From Azadirachta indica (lineage: Eukaryota > Streptophyta > Magnoliopsida > Sapindales > Meliaceae), in contig CM040440.1 of assembly GCA_022749755.1 (NCBI GenBank), positions 2,007,769 through 2,071,768 of the forward strand: a stretch of DNA of 64,000 bases. The letters run 5' to 3'. A program made the position numbers and the translations under genes. A model generated the notes under the pieces. The model did no database searches and had not been told where the DNA came from. It was given only the letters and a program-made list of their open reading frames with translations. This document shows positions 12,001 through 23,996 of the stretch, in pieces (within the stretch, counting starts at the first letter, position 1; every line of letters starts with the position of its first letter).

Positions 12001-15000
12001 TCTTTGCCTTTCACCATGTTCTGTTACTTTCCCTAACTATTTCACATGTGATAAGCAACATTGTGATCCCCTAATAACATGCATTTTCTACAATTTACCT
12101 TTAGGTTAAGAAGATGGTGGTTGACTCTCTGAGGACATATCATGAGGTATTGCTCCAGCTGAACTTCAGAGGGTTATGTTATTGAAACAACATGCAATGA
12201 TCATGTGTAATTAACACATGTCAGTTTCTTTTTTCTATGTTATTTCTCAGGTTACCAATTATCTTCAGGAAATTGCCCCTGATCTTTGTGATCGAGTTGA
12301 GTTATATGATAAGAGAATTCCACTTTTTGATAAATTCAACGTTGAAGAAGAGATCGACAATATGCTGAGCAAAAGGTGAGGATTATGTAGCCTGGGAAAG
12401 AAGTGAAAAACTGCTTATTAAGTACATGCTGTTCCATGATATCTGTAGACTCCTAGAATACAATTGGCTTAAAGTTTACAAAATTGAGTCATAGGAATGA
12501 AGCATGCAGAAGTCATGATGATGAGAGGCTGGAGAGATAACTGCCATCCAATCGAATATTTAGATGCATGGGAAGGCCACACTAGCTTCTAGATACTTCG
12601 ATCCAGAGAGAGACGATTTAATGTGTTAAAAATTCTGAATTCCTTTGTTCCTTTTAGAAAACTGAAATGGTTCCTCTATAAAACTATACAAGAGGGTGAG
12701 CTGAAACTTGGCACTGCAGTTTTAAGTGACTAATATCGTCGCTTCTGTAGATAGTATAGAAATCCAGAAATTTTAAATCTAGTAACAATCTCTGTGACAC
12801 TCTTTGATTGATGTCAATCACATTTTTGGTCTTCTAGGGTCCCACTTCCTAATGGAGGTTCTTTGGTGATTGAACAAACTGAGGCTTTAGTCTCTATTGA
12901 TGTGAATGGAGGGCATGGAATGTTTGGTCATGGGACATCAAAAGAGAAAGCTATTCTTGATGTCAACCTTGCAGCTGCAAAACAAGTATGTTATAAACTT
13001 GATTGTTATCACCATTTATATGCACAGGCCATGTAGTTGGCAGGATAAGCTTGTTTGCATTGTGCCACTTGCACAAATATTCTGCTGGATTATCGATCTC
13101 CAATTATGGATTTCCTGCTATTCCAGTGCATCTAGTGACTGTTTTCTATGATATTAGAGTCTGGTACTCTCTGTGTGCTTTCATTCTAGCTAATGATTAT
13201 TGGTTCAAATAATCAGGTTTAGCTTAAGATTATATGAACCTTTTCATTTACCGAGTAGCGAATCTTGTTTGTGTCACTGTTGCATGTTCATCAGTCACTC
13301 TTCGTTTTCTTCTGTAAGGTTTGGATTAATGATCCGAATCTTCTTTTCTCTAATGCTTTCTAGTGCTAGCATATTAATTGGAAAATACGTGTTTCAGATT
13401 GCAAGGGAATTACGGCTAAGGGATATTGGTGGCATCATTGTTGTAGACTTTATTGATATGGCAGACGACTGTAAGTTGGTTTCTCTGTCTCTCTCTCCTT
13501 TTTACTGTGAAAGTGCTCATCGGAGTGAAGAAAGTGAATTTGGTTGTGATATTAACTCAGTAAAAAATTTGTGAATTGGTAACTGGATTTTGTTCTTGAC
13601 CTACAAATTCTGATTGACCACTGCTTGATTTTCGCCCAAAACCAATCATAGCTCTCCTAAAGAGTTTATTTGATTGAACGAGTGTATAAGGTTTATAAAA
13701 TTCAGTAACATTAGAAAATTTTTAATCAGCTTCATGGGTGTGCTATCAAAGTCGGACAAGAAATGGACAAATAAAGAAAGCTGTAATGGTTTCTGTGATT
13801 ACTATTCAAATTGTGCTCGCTAATACTTTTTAAATTTCTTTTTTGCTATCTTTCAGCAAATAAGAGATTGGTCTATGAAGAAGTTAAGAAAGCTGTTGAA
13901 AGAGATCGGTCAATGGTGAAAGTCTCTGAATTGTCTAGACATGGACTGATGGAAATAACAAGGAAGAGGGTATGTTTTCTGATGGTCATTTTCTCTTTGC
14001 TTCTAGTTTTTGCAAATTTTCCTGGGGCCACTGACAAACCAATGGAAAGATTTATAACTAAGCTTTGTTGAAATATACATTGTGAACTATGATGTAGAAG
14101 TAACCATTGCAAGTTATGTTAACATATATACAAAGTATTTTGAATTTTTAATTCTATAAGATTTGGTAAAATGCTAGCTGTTTTCACTAGGTTTTATCTA
14201 CCATCTAATAGAGATGGCTTCCTGTTGGACAGGTTCGTCCCAGTGTGACATTTATGATCAGTGAACCATGCACTTGCTGTCATGCTACTGGGAGAGTTGA
14301 AGCTTTAGAGACCTCATTCTCAAGAATTGAACAAGAAATCAGCCGGCTGCTTGTAAGTCTTATAATATCAACATATATTTCACATTTATCAGAAATACTC
14401 CTAACTGTCGAAGAACCTAAGTTGGAAGATTGAGAATTTTATTTTGTAAAATTGATGTAAGTGTCCATTTATTTTCCTCTATCAGGCAATGATGGAGAAG
14501 AAGGCAGATCCTGAAAACCCCAGGTCCTGGCCAAGATTTATTCTGAGGGTCGATCATCACATGTGTAACTATTTAACTTCAGGGAAAAGAACCAAACTTG
14601 CAATCTTAAGTAGTTCTCTCAAAGTTTGGATTCTCTTAAAGGTACAACACATAAGCAAATATATGCATTTTTTTATAACAATGAATGCTTTAAGATAGAT
14701 TCAGTATTTGCTCTCAGCATAGTTCTGCAGGTGGAGATTTCCTTGTAGCTGAAATTATTATCTCGATGATTAGTCAATTCTCTATTATATAATTATCGCT
14801 TTGCAATGCTGATCACTGATCACATGAATTGTATTACCACAGGTGGCTAGAGGTTTCAGCAGGGGAGCATTTGAAGTGAAACCATTTACTGATGACAAGA
14901 CAAATGAAAATCAGCATCAAGCTGCCATTTCATTGCTACGATCAGCAGAGGCCAGAGATAACAATTCTGGTAAAAAGGTGACTCTCATTCCTGTCAAAAA

Positions 15001-15022
15001 GATGAAGGCAGTAAGGAAATGA
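9047..15022 (+). CDS. RNE: Ribonuclease E/G-like protein, chloroplastic, with CBM20 domain
   Basis: Plastid endoribonuclease that initiates mRNA and polycistronic rRNA processing. Exons: 9047-9120, 9479-9582, 9834-10015, 10091-10337, 10425-11557, 11644-11961, 12105-12146, 12251-12375, 12838-12985, 13398-13470, 13857-13969, 14233-14352, 14486-14641, 14843-15022. They sum to 3015 nt (1004 aa), close to the ~1000 aa plant RNE. The first 60 residues are Arg/Ser-rich without acids, fitting a transit peptide. A CBM20 starch-binding domain spans about 68-165, followed by an acidic variable linker. The S1-like region ('SVYLGVVTKLVPHMGGAFVN') has the plant-specific acidic insertion. Catalytic Asp of 'VSIDVNGG' is about residue 763 and of 'IIVVDFIDM' about 808. 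The zinc link C-T-C-C is at 866-869. Unlike bacterial RNase E there is no C-terminal degradosome scaffold. Exon 3 has a second in-frame acceptor at 9771, adding 21 residues. Confidence 0.92.
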
Positions 15023-15961
15023 TATTAGCAAAAGTGAAAACAGATTTCTTACATGCTTTCTTTGAAGAAGATTTTTATTTTTGGGAGAAGGGAAAGGACT
15101 GGGATCTAAGTGCATCTGCTTCATCACTCAGTATTTTCATGGATGAGACTATTCAGCCCTTGTTAAGTGAAACAGGCGACCAGAAGCACGAAAGCAAGAG
15201 TCCACGTATACACAAAGAAGCAAGAAGGGCGGGAGTTTTAGCCATATTTTGAACAGTGCAAGACTAGAGAAAGCAGAAGAGCAGACAGGAGTATTAAATT
15301 TTCACTTTGATAGTCTTAATAGTACCTCTGCATCTTGGAGATTGGTCGTATGCTGGACCAAGAAATTTTTGTTATTCAGATCGTTCCCAGGTTTTTTGAC
15401 GGTAGCAGTTGCAAAAGTTGGTTAAAATACATAGAATGCTGTTCAGTTAGAAGAACATTTATACTCTTGTTCAATTTCAATGTCAAGGGGAACATCTTAG
15501 CCCCTTGTAACTTTTCCAACATTACTCCTGGAAGCACTTATCCGAGTTGCCATTTATACTTTGTGATGATTTTTTAATATGCATTATGGAATGCCAAGAA
15601 TTTCACATATATGAAGAGCAGAATCATTCCAACTTGAATTGTATGTCCCAAAAATTCTATGATTAACAGTCTTGAATTAAATAAATGCAAACAGTAAGGA
15701 AGCAGATTCCAGACTGACCAAGAGTCTCATGTGGATGGATTACAAAGAAAAGAGAATTGAATACAAACTCAACACGACTTTCGAAGCACGATGATTGCTG
15801 GCATTCTACAAGGAAAAACCTTGTGATTTTGTCACTCCAATTTCAAAACTATGAAACAAAGCTTAAAATTTCTAGAAAAACAACAAAGATAATGGCTAAA
15901 AGTACACGTGGACATGCCCCCAATGTAGCAATGCCAGAATTTCAAACCTCATGCATAAGGA
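15023..15961. other. Convergent intergenic region between RNE and the fucosyltransferase-like gene
   Basis: Holds the 3' UTRs of two convergent genes. A 77-codon open frame starts inside the RNE stop region (15019-15252) but has no family similarity, so it is treated as 3' UTR. No other feature seen. Confidence 0.5.
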
Positions 15962-17656
15962 TTAACTGGATGCAGCATTGCACGTATTAATACCATCCTT
16001 GCAGTCATTAGTGAGATCATTGAAAGTTTCAATCTGCTTTTTGCCTCTCAAGAATACTTCTGTATCAACAGATGCCCTCATGTAACCATCAAACTCAACT
16101 GAGACTCCCTTGTTAAGCTTCATTGTCTCAGAATACCATTCACTGTTCTCATTCCAGAGGTCCTTGTACTCATCAAGAAAATGGGTGGAATACTTGTCTT
16201 TCAATGGGTCAAAGAAGGATGTGTCTGGTTCATTTGTTGCAATGTAGAGGTTTCGTCCATCTTCAATCTTGTCACCCAAGGTTGAGAGAAGTGCATCAGG
16301 TGAAGTATCAGCTGCAAGATTAGGCCAGAGCTCTTTGTTCCTAGCTTTCTCCCCTCTTTCTATGTGAACTGAATCATAATCCCAATTCAACCTGGATGCA
16401 ATAGCAGATACTATATCCATCAGCCTTCTCGATTTCCAGAGAAGATGCCATGGCCTTTGAACAATGGATTCTGTCTCTCCTTCGCAGACCCTGTACCAGT
16501 AATTATCTGGCTCGACAGATCCAAACTTCCTCATAATCAAGGAATCCTTCACCTCAGCAAGCTTCATCGGGGTGACATGAAAATCTTCCACAAGATAAAG
16601 ACTCATTCCATCTTTCTTGTGCCACTTATTCCAATCTGACCAAAACTGATCCTTGTCCAACACTGATGTTGCCTCCTTCAAATGCTCGAAATCAAAATAA
16701 AACCTAAAGTCTTTCCCTTCCTCATCTTGATTTGAAGAAGTATACATTGAATTCAAACAAATCGTCAAATCCATAACCAATGTTCGGTTCAAGTACTGTG
16801 CTTCACCCAAAGAACATAAGAAACTCCACAAAAAATGGTTCATGCTCTTGCACCTGTCTCCACCACCCATATAAATCAAGTACTTTCCATGGCTAAATGA
16901 ATTTTCTGACTCAACCAGAGGAAGAGAATCATTCACAGTTTCCCCTACAACCAGCAAACCTGAATTATCCTTTACTGGCATCTTCTCAAACCCAGGCTTC
17001 TGATTCTTCTTCTTCTTCTTCCTTGCATTCACACCTGAATGATAATCCCCAATACTCACCACACTAAGTGTACAATTCTCCGCCCTAGAAATTGTGAAAC
17101 GCCGGTAATCCTTGTAAAAGGCAGCAGTTTTCCCTTCCTTAGGCCTAAACCGCCACGCCATATCACAGGTATTATCACTGTCCCCACGAACTCCCTTCCC
17201 AAACCGGTAGAAATGTATGTCCTTAAAATGATCTATGGCTTTTCTCATCAATAAATGAAACACTTCTGGATCCGTACAATCTATAGGACTATCCACATTT
17301 CCCTCACAACTAGGCATCGTTTCTTCTGCTACGGCCTCCTTGTATTCAACATCAGTTGCATTAATAAACGTAGCAACTACGGTTTGATTCGGCGCCATGA
17401 AATCCTCCCCAGTTTTAACAACAGTGTCATCAGATTTAAAAGTGGCATTTGATGTTGATGTCAAAAATGTGGTGATCTTCGTTGATGGATGAAAAAGTGG
17501 ATCCTCGGGTTCATAGGTGGCAGCAATAATAGTGAAGATTAACACTCCTAACACGAAGAAAGTGAAGCAAAGATTTCCAATCATAGCTAGTGCATTTTGG
17601 CCTAGGTTTTCTGGCCTGAAACTTCCAGTTCGCGATAGTGAAGACCGACCCAGCAT
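15962..17656 (-). CDS. Type II membrane protein, O-fucosyltransferase-like
   Basis: Intronless coding region of 564 aa. A short cytosolic N-terminus (Ser/Arg-rich, about 20 aa) is followed by one transmembrane segment at about 22-46. A Thr/Asn-rich stem with N-glycosylation sequons (NAT, NQT, NCT) comes next, then a conserved lumenal domain. The segments 'YLIYMGGGDRCKSMNHF', 'LNRTLVMDL' and 'SVHIERGEKARNKELWPNL' resemble the plant O-fucosyltransferase-like fold of Golgi proteins. The family (Arabidopsis At2g04280/At4g12700, cited from memory) is often labelled 'calcium ion-binding' on weak grounds. No donor or acceptor substrate is known to me. A probable leader intron of about 160 bp lies just upstream (17677-17838). 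Start is the first Met of the open frame and matches the cytosol-TM layout. The catalytic role is inference. Confidence 0.78.
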   Translation of the reverse strand: MLGRSSLSRTGSFRPENLGQNALAMIGNLCFTFFVLGVLIFTIIAATYEPEDPLFHPSTKITTFLTSTSNATFKSDDTVVKTGEDFMAPNQTVVATFINATDVEYKEAVAEETMPSCEGNVDSPIDCTDPEVFHLLMRKAIDHFKDIHFYRFGKGVRGDSDNTCDMAWRFRPKEGKTAAFYKDYRRFTISRAENCTLSVVSIGDYHSGVNARKKKKKNQKPGFEKMPVKDNSGLLVVGETVNDSLPLVESENSFSHGKYLIYMGGGDRCKSMNHFLWSFLCSLGEAQYLNRTLVMDLTICLNSMYTSSNQDEEGKDFRFYFDFEHLKEATSVLDKDQFWSDWNKWHKKDGMSLYLVEDFHVTPMKLAEVKDSLIMRKFGSVEPDNYWYRVCEGETESIVQRPWHLLWKSRRLMDIVSAIASRLNWDYDSVHIERGEKARNKELWPNLAADTSPDALLSTLGDKIEDGRNLYIATNEPDTSFFDPLKDKYSTHFLDEYKDLWNENSEWYSETMKLNKGVSVEFDGYMRASVDTEVFLRGKKQIETFNDLTNDCKDGINTCNAASS

Positions 17657-17950
17657 TGTTCCCAGACCACAAATTCCTACAGTATACTAAATCTGGAAAC
17701 TACAGTGAAAAACAAGAATACCCGGGAAACAAAATTGCAAAAACTAATCAAGAAAACAAAAAAATGATGAAACTTTCAGGGTTTTAGATCTGAGTTAATA
17801 GATCTTTAAACGAACAAAAGAACAAAAAATTTGACTTACCTTAACGGCTTAACAAGATCAATCAGACGAGAAGCAACAGCGATGACATGAAACTCATTTC
17901 TCTGTTTCTGTTTCTGTCTCTTTCTAGCTCTTGTGGGCCGCGCTGTGAGT

Positions 17951-17970
17951 GAGCTGAGCTGAGCTGAGCT
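17951..17970. repeat. GAGCT pentanucleotide repeat (4 units)
   Basis: Four perfect GAGCT units in the probable 5' UTR of the fucosyltransferase-like gene on the minus strand. Confidence 0.8.
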
Positions 17971-18096
17971 GGGTCGGTAGTAAGATTTCTGTGTAATTGA
18001 TTGACAGTCCACAGAGATTCGTGTGAAATGATTAAACTATAAAGGCGTTTGTTAAAGTGAACCAAAGGTGTATTGCGCATACGGTTTCTGATGGTG

Positions 18097-18127
18097 ACAC
18101 GTGGTTGATTGTGCTACGTGGGACGTC
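18097..18127. promoter_or_regulatory. ACGT-core cluster in the promoter of the fucosyltransferase-like gene
   Basis: ACACGTGG, CTACGTGG and GACGTC occur within about 30 bp, roughly 250 bp upstream of the likely leader exon. Such ACGT cores are bound by bZIP or bHLH factors and are frequent in ABA- or light-responsive promoters. Function is inferred from motif clustering only. Confidence 0.4.
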
Positions 18128-18129
18128 GG

Positions 18130-19234
18130 ATCACGAACTATTGCGGTGATGAAAATCATGGTGTCATGTAATTGGTGGCCACTGATTTCCACTTACAGAC
18201 ACACCGACAGTGGCACAGTTGTAATTTAAGAATATTTATTGCAGCAAGCAGATCCCACTTTGGCCAGTACTTAATTGTTTATAATTAGACTTTTGGGACG
18301 AAGCAATTAAGAAGACTATGATACGTCGCCGTTTCGGTGCTAAAGCAGTGCGTTGGACGGATCTCTATTGGAGGTATACCTCGGCTACTACAGTACTAAT
18401 ACTATTTTCACCCAAAAAAAAAAAAAAGGTCCCCTTGTAATGTTTTTATCATTATTTAAGCTTTCCTTCCATTATTTTTTTGGATTAAAAATTAATTTTT
18501 TTTATTTTGCAGCTAAAAGTCAGAAGTATGCTTTATATTTAATCACTTGAAATAGCTTTTTGTGATGTCTCAATAATCATTACAACTGATAAAAGAAACA
18601 GTTTTCCAATACCAAGGAAGCTTCCTTTTACTTCCAACTTAATCAGGTCAGATGAAGTAAATAGTACAAGTGAGTTCCTTTTAGGGTCTTTCGTGTTATA
18701 AGATGACCAGCTAGAAATCTTATGGAAACGGGAAGAGGGACCCCAAATCAGGTCTTTGTGATCCTCATTTGCTTCAACATTGGGTAAAAAATATAATGAT
18801 GTCCCTGGAGGGAAAAACAAAAGCGTCAACACATAAATGTAGGTTGTTAACATAAAATCCACGTGAGTGAAGCATATTTGCCTCCAATTTCCACTCGTGT
18901 ACTAGGGGCACATTTTTTATTTGTGCTGCATTTAGTACAAAATTTTTTATCAGAAGACGTGTACTTGTATTTAGCTAGGAGATATTTTTATACAAACATG
19001 ATCAAGGTTAAGCTATACAACACCACCAGGAGGTTACAGACTTACATTATCACTTCAAACGGATAGAAATGCTATGAAATCTAGTTCAGCAATTTACTCA
19101 CCTGTTCTCACTCTCTTGGATGGTGATTTAGAAATGGTACAACAGGTTTTAACTTCCAAAACAAGATATATACCGAATCATAACAGTTACATGTTTTCTT
19201 GTATACTTCCTTGGAGAGGTCAGAAGGACATGTG
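18130..19234. other. Intergenic: far promoter and ARM gene 3' flank
   Basis: AT-rich DNA between two minus-strand genes. It includes the distal promoter of the fucosyltransferase-like gene and the 3' UTR of the ARM-repeat gene (about 18900-19234). No further gene is supported. Confidence 0.5.
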
Positions 19235-21370
19235 TCATGTAGATGGAATCTTGGAAGGTGTAGAAGATGCAGCCATTTGCTGGATCCGTGTCATACTGAG
19301 CTCCATACTTCTTTGGACCATGTCTTGCAGTAACCTCTTGGCGGTTTCAGCTGCTTTATCTGCTCCATCAACCCGTGTGGCAATGTCATAAACAATTTTT
19401 TCCAAAACTGAGGAACTCAGTCTCTTTTCCTGAGGTGTATCTCTCAGCAAGTCTAAGAGTGTTCGAGCTCTCTCTTGAGCTGAATAGGTACCCTCTACAG
19501 TCAGTCGCAGCAGCCCGGGGATTGCTCCTTCTTTGAGAATGAGTTGTCTGTACTTATCCCGGCTGCTCAGGCATAGAGAAAGAAGTGCTCCAACTGCATG
19601 TTCTGTACTGACAAGGGATCCATCTTCGATAGTTTCTACAAGAGTTAAAATCCCACCATCTGAATTTGTGATTGCAATTCGCCCTTCTTCAGATTTTGAA
19701 AGGATTTCGAGCAATGCTGTAGCTTTCTCGGCAAACTTTGAATATTTCTTGCACTCTTTCAGAAGATTGATTAGAGGTGGAACAGCTGTAGCATCTAGGA
19801 TTGGACAGGAATTTTCTTTGCAGGAGGAGAGATAGTGTAAGGCTGTAACAGCGTCAACTCTTCCCTGAACACTTCCAGAGTGGAGAATCTGTACCAGAAG
19901 AGGTGCGGCTCCAGAAGCTGCAATGGCTGGCTTGTTGGGTGCAGCAGCCGAGAGAGTTAAGATAGCTGCAGCAGCTAATTCCCTTAAACTACCGTCTTGG
20001 AACTTAAGAAGCTCCACCAGTGGGGGGATGGCACCGGCTGTCACTATATTGACTTTGTTTCTGAGAAACAGGGGGCGAAAAGGAAAGAATGAGATAACTG
20101 GTGGCACACTCACAGATGCACCAATTATAATCAGCTAAAAGAGAAAAAGAATGAGAATAATAACAAATATGGGGAACTATAAGACGATCATAGGAAACAA
20201 AAACAATTAAACAAATGGATAAGGAAAAGGTCTCATAATGAATGTATATTAGCCATTCTGGTACTCCAGCCCGCCCTTCACATAATAACTCAAATTTTCC
20301 TTATAAAACAAATGCTTTCCAGCTATCAAAAAGCTTATCCTTCATTTGAGGGACAACATAGAATAGGAAATAAGGTCAGCATAAACTAAGCTAAATTCAT
20401 TATGAGCAAATACCTAATCTATATTGTATAAAGCAACCTAGTTTATGGATTTCTGCCCAAAGAAATATTAATTGCCTGGCACTTAAATATTTGTTCCCTG
20501 GTCCAGAAACAAATCATCCTCACTAATTCATTTCATAACAGCATTGAGAATCCAAACACACAATGACAAAACCAAAATGAAAAATGTTAACTTCTTAGCA
20601 ATCAACTCCTTCACAATCTCCATACACGATCCATAAAATAAGTCTTCACTGAAACCTTAATGCCTCCTAGAGATTGCTAACAAAAGAACAGCATCAAAAA
20701 CAATTAAGCTGCGATTCTCACAATTTCCTCCATTTTGGATCAAAAAGAGCTAAGATTCCCATCCAAAAAGGCTAATATAGTAAACTGGGTTTTCCCTTTC
20801 CATTAATTTCTTTCAGCCCAGAACCCCAACAGCACACAATCTCTAAACTTTACTTTCCCTAAACTTTCCTTTTCTCTATTTTTTTCATTTCCCAGATTGC
20901 TTATTGTTCATTTCTTCATTTATAACTTCTCTGAGTCGAAACCATGACAAAAACATGCATTACCATATCCACCAAAGCAAAATAAAACCAAGCATAATGT
21001 TATACATGTACAAAACTGTGAAATAAATAGAAAAAAAAAAAAAAAAGAGGTTTCAAGAAACAAACCGCTCATTTCTAACAGCGAGATTGAGGAGGGCAAG
21101 GAGAGAAGCTTCACATGCCTCAAGATTAGGAGAAACAAGCATCAAAACCAAAGGCTGAATTACGCCAGCAGCTGCAAATTTTGATCTTGTCTTTAAAGAT
21201 GATTTCTTAACAATTTTTCTTATATCTCTAGCAGCTTCTATTTTTGTCTGGAGATCTCCGTTTACGAGCTTATCTGACAGTTCTTCAATCAGGGCTTGCT
21301 TTCTTTGATTCCAGGCTTCTTCTTCTTGGTCTGTTACTGTTGCTGCTATTGTGTTCTCCTCATGTCCCAT
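19235..21370 (-). CDS. ARM-repeat protein (U-box-less PUB-ARM relative)
   Basis: Two coding exons, 21370-21066 and 20060-19235, joined in frame across an intron of about 1 kb (GT donor after 'NER', AG acceptor before 'NKVNIVTAG'). They give 376 aa. Armadillo repeats fill about residues 60-340, with typical turns such as 'AGAIPPLVELLK', 'AAAILTLSAA', 'DAVTALHYLSS' and 'EGAIPGLLRLT'. The N-terminus is acidic and helical, with no U-box, so it cannot itself be a canonical PUB ligase; a scaffolding or adaptor role is likely. The C-terminal 'LLQDMVQRSMELSMTRIQQMA' is conserved in this plant subfamily. From memory the Arabidopsis relative is At4g12710, next to a homologue of the neighbouring fucosyltransferase-like gene, supporting synteny. 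Specific partner unknown. Confidence 0.88.
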
Positions 21371-22187
21371 CTTCTCTGTGTCTGGAGGGTTTTTCTTTTC
21401 CTTCTTTTTTTATCTTTTGATGATTATATCGAGTTTGGGTCCTGTCTGAAAGCCCAAACAAATACTAGAAAACAAAATATACCAAAAACCCAGAAAGTTT
21501 CATGAGGAAAGAATCATTACTTTTTCCTTCATGTTATAAAAATTCACCATTTACCGTGTTTTTGAAGGTTAAAATTGGCCCACCACCATATCCGCTGGAC
21601 AGGATTGACAGTAAACCTTTTGGGATTTTCCAATGAAAATTTATGGTATGTCTGTTATTTAAAGTTGAGTTAAAACTTAGAAATTAGCATTAACTGATTG
21701 TCAAGTATAAATAAATGAACGTGACAGTTAATAAATAAGCCGTAAAATAAAATTGAAAGTTGTACGCACCTATTACCTGATCTGATTAAACTCTTAATAA
21801 ATTAAATAACTAATAAATGTGATTAATTTTTTAATTCGTATGTTATAACAATTAATTTTATGATGAAACGGATCTTTTGTTTAGATTTCGGTCTACCTTT
21901 GACGTTAACGTTTGATATTCAAAGTCACTAAATGTCAATAAGAGATTATAATATATATTATAATAAAATTACACATCGTTGGTTGGTTAGGAGATAACAT
22001 CGAGATACAAGAAACACAGTGTATCCTGTCGTGTCAGCATACAGAGAGTTTGGTGAGTTAACAAAAAATTATTTCACTCAACAGCTAAGTTGTAAGACGT
22101 CATCAGGACAGAGTGTTTTAAGTTTAAAGGAAATGTTATGTCGTTAAAAGGGGAAGAATGAGATTAGTATTCCTAGTTAGCAAAACA
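21371..22187. other. Intergenic between ARM and PADRE genes
   Basis: Holds the ARM gene promoter and the 3' UTR of the PADRE gene, AT-rich in the middle. Nothing else seen. Confidence 0.5.
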
Positions 22188-22847
22188 TTATTCATCAACT
22201 CTTTCACGGATTGCTGTAAGTGATGGTTGCCATGCTACTGCTGCTGCATTTCGTGGCCTCAGTTTTCCTCCATGAGTCTGAGAATTCAAGCTCTTGTTGG
22301 ATTCATTGTGCTTGACTTCAATACCAACGAGTCTCACATGTTTCTTGGCACCAGTTTTCTTTCTGGAAGCAGATCTTACCGCACTTGAATCACTAACTTC
22401 ACTCCGTTTGCAAAACGACTTGCTTGAAAAATTATCTTTTTTACTAGAAAAAGCGTCAACTGAAACATCAATGGAAGATTTTGAAGCAAAAGAGTTCACC
22501 ACCGAAACTTCTCTATCCGGCTTCCTATTCCTTCGCCGGAGCTTCTTCACAGTACGAAGTGGGACAAGAAAGAACTTTTGACCTGGGGTGAGGATTTTAT
22601 CTGGCCCAACGACAACTGAATCCCACGGCCGCCTGAAAACTTCAGGCCTAGCGAGGACGAAAGAAGGATACTTCTCCAGAATTTTAACAGCAGGAGTTGC
22701 CATATAATAACACTCTACTGCTCCACCTGAATGAACAATTTTCAAAGCAGAGGACTCTTTTTCATCTGAAACGGGGGACACTGGCTTGGAAGAAGCATTG
22801 GTGGGAGGAGGAGCGAGTTTATGAACCTTGAAGAGTTTGTTAAACAT
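22188..22847 (-). CDS. PADRE (DUF4228) domain protein
   Basis: Single-exon, 219 aa, basic protein. The PADRE/DUF4228 module runs through the first half: 'LKIVHSGGAVECYYMATPA', 'PSFVLARPEVFRRPWD', 'LTPGQKFFLVPLRTVKKL'. The separate C-terminal 'WQPSLTAIRE' motif is typical of the longer subfamily. The middle is Ser/Lys-rich and probably disordered. The family is plant-specific, and many members are induced by pathogens and abiotic stress; biochemical function is unknown. A TATA-like element is present near 22903 on the minus strand. No transit or signal peptide is seen. The start is the only Met ahead of the domain and lies 40 bp from the leader. Confidence 0.85.
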   Translation of the reverse strand: MFNKLFKVHKLAPPPTNASSKPVSPVSDEKESSALKIVHSGGAVECYYMATPAVKILEKYPSFVLARPEVFRRPWDSVVVGPDKILTPGQKFFLVPLRTVKKLRRRNRKPDREVSVVNSFASKSSIDVSVDAFSSKKDNFSSKSFCKRSEVSDSSAVRSASRKKTGAKKHVRLVGIEVKHNESNKSLNSQTHGGKLRPRNAAAVAWQPSLTAIRERVDE

Positions 22848-23996
22848 ATTGGAAATGGAAATGAGAATTTAATGCAGTGCATTGGCAGGAAGCAGACCTT
22901 CCCTTATATTCTGTAACATCGATGGATACAAGAGGCACAAAATAATCATGCTTTATTCTGGTTAATCTAATTTAAGCCACTGACCAAAGTTTCGAAGATT
23001 TTTAATATAATAGATAACATTTATGCAGGATCACAAAGAAGGGTCCGGAGGGAGGCCCCCTTTTTTGTTATCTTGTGTATGTTTGCATGTCACTGATATC
23101 AGATTGTGCCTGCAAAATTATGACATGAAAATGCACAGTAGGAACAATTTGATTAACTGTTAAATTAATTTAGGAACTTGAAGTAAATATGAGAACTAGA
23201 GATTAAAGAATAAACAAATTAAACTTCTAGCTTATAATTTAAAAACACCTGGGAACTCAGCTACTTTGATATTAATACGAGTTTTAAAAGGCAAAAAGGG
23301 AAACTCATTGTTACTAACTTTCCCCCACAATCTTGCACCTACGAAAAACATTTACTATGAATCAGTTAAACTAGAACAATACTATAAATCAGTTAAACTA
23401 GAACAATCGAAAAGTTCGCCTTTGCTTTACCAATTACAACAACTCGGTACATCTCTTTCTTGCTATCAAAATTCACTTTACAGGTAAGACTGCGAAATGA
23501 CAAGAAAAAGTAATGGAAAATTTTCTCCACCCACCAATATCTTACCTCCCAGAGCCCTATAAACCTCGAATATAAAGTAAAAAAAAAAAAAAGAATGTAA
23601 AAGATTCTTACCACCCAACAGGAAATTCTAGTAGAGTTCCAACAGTTTGAAAGAGGAGAAAAAAGATTGAAACTATGAAACGAAAAATTGGTAACACCAT
23701 ATAGCAGAGCAGCAAGAAACCTGCACATGCCTACCTTGACTAACTTAAAATGGTCAACATCAGTTACAGGCGAACTTCACCTTTTTATGTCCTCAATTCC
23801 AAGCAACCAGAAGATGGTACCGCAATATATTCTGCCTCCTTCCACAGATATACACTCATCACAATCCATCCAGTGTCATATATCTTCTCCACGTTTCCCA
23901 CCATCCAAAGTCATTGGAGTTCCCAAAAATATTCCAAGATTGGACTTGAATTTCTTGTTTTTCAGGTTTACAAAAATAAAAAAGTCTATCCCTGTT
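22848..23996. other. Intergenic: PADRE promoter and GIP1-like 3' UTR
   Basis: Contains the PADRE gene core promoter (22850-22930) and the probable 3' UTR of the GIP1-like gene (about 23480-23996). No other gene is supported. Confidence 0.5.

Noticed and set aside
15019..15252. 77-codon open frame overlapping the RNE stop
   Set aside because: Begins in the last codons of RNE in another frame and has no family similarity; best read as 3' UTR.
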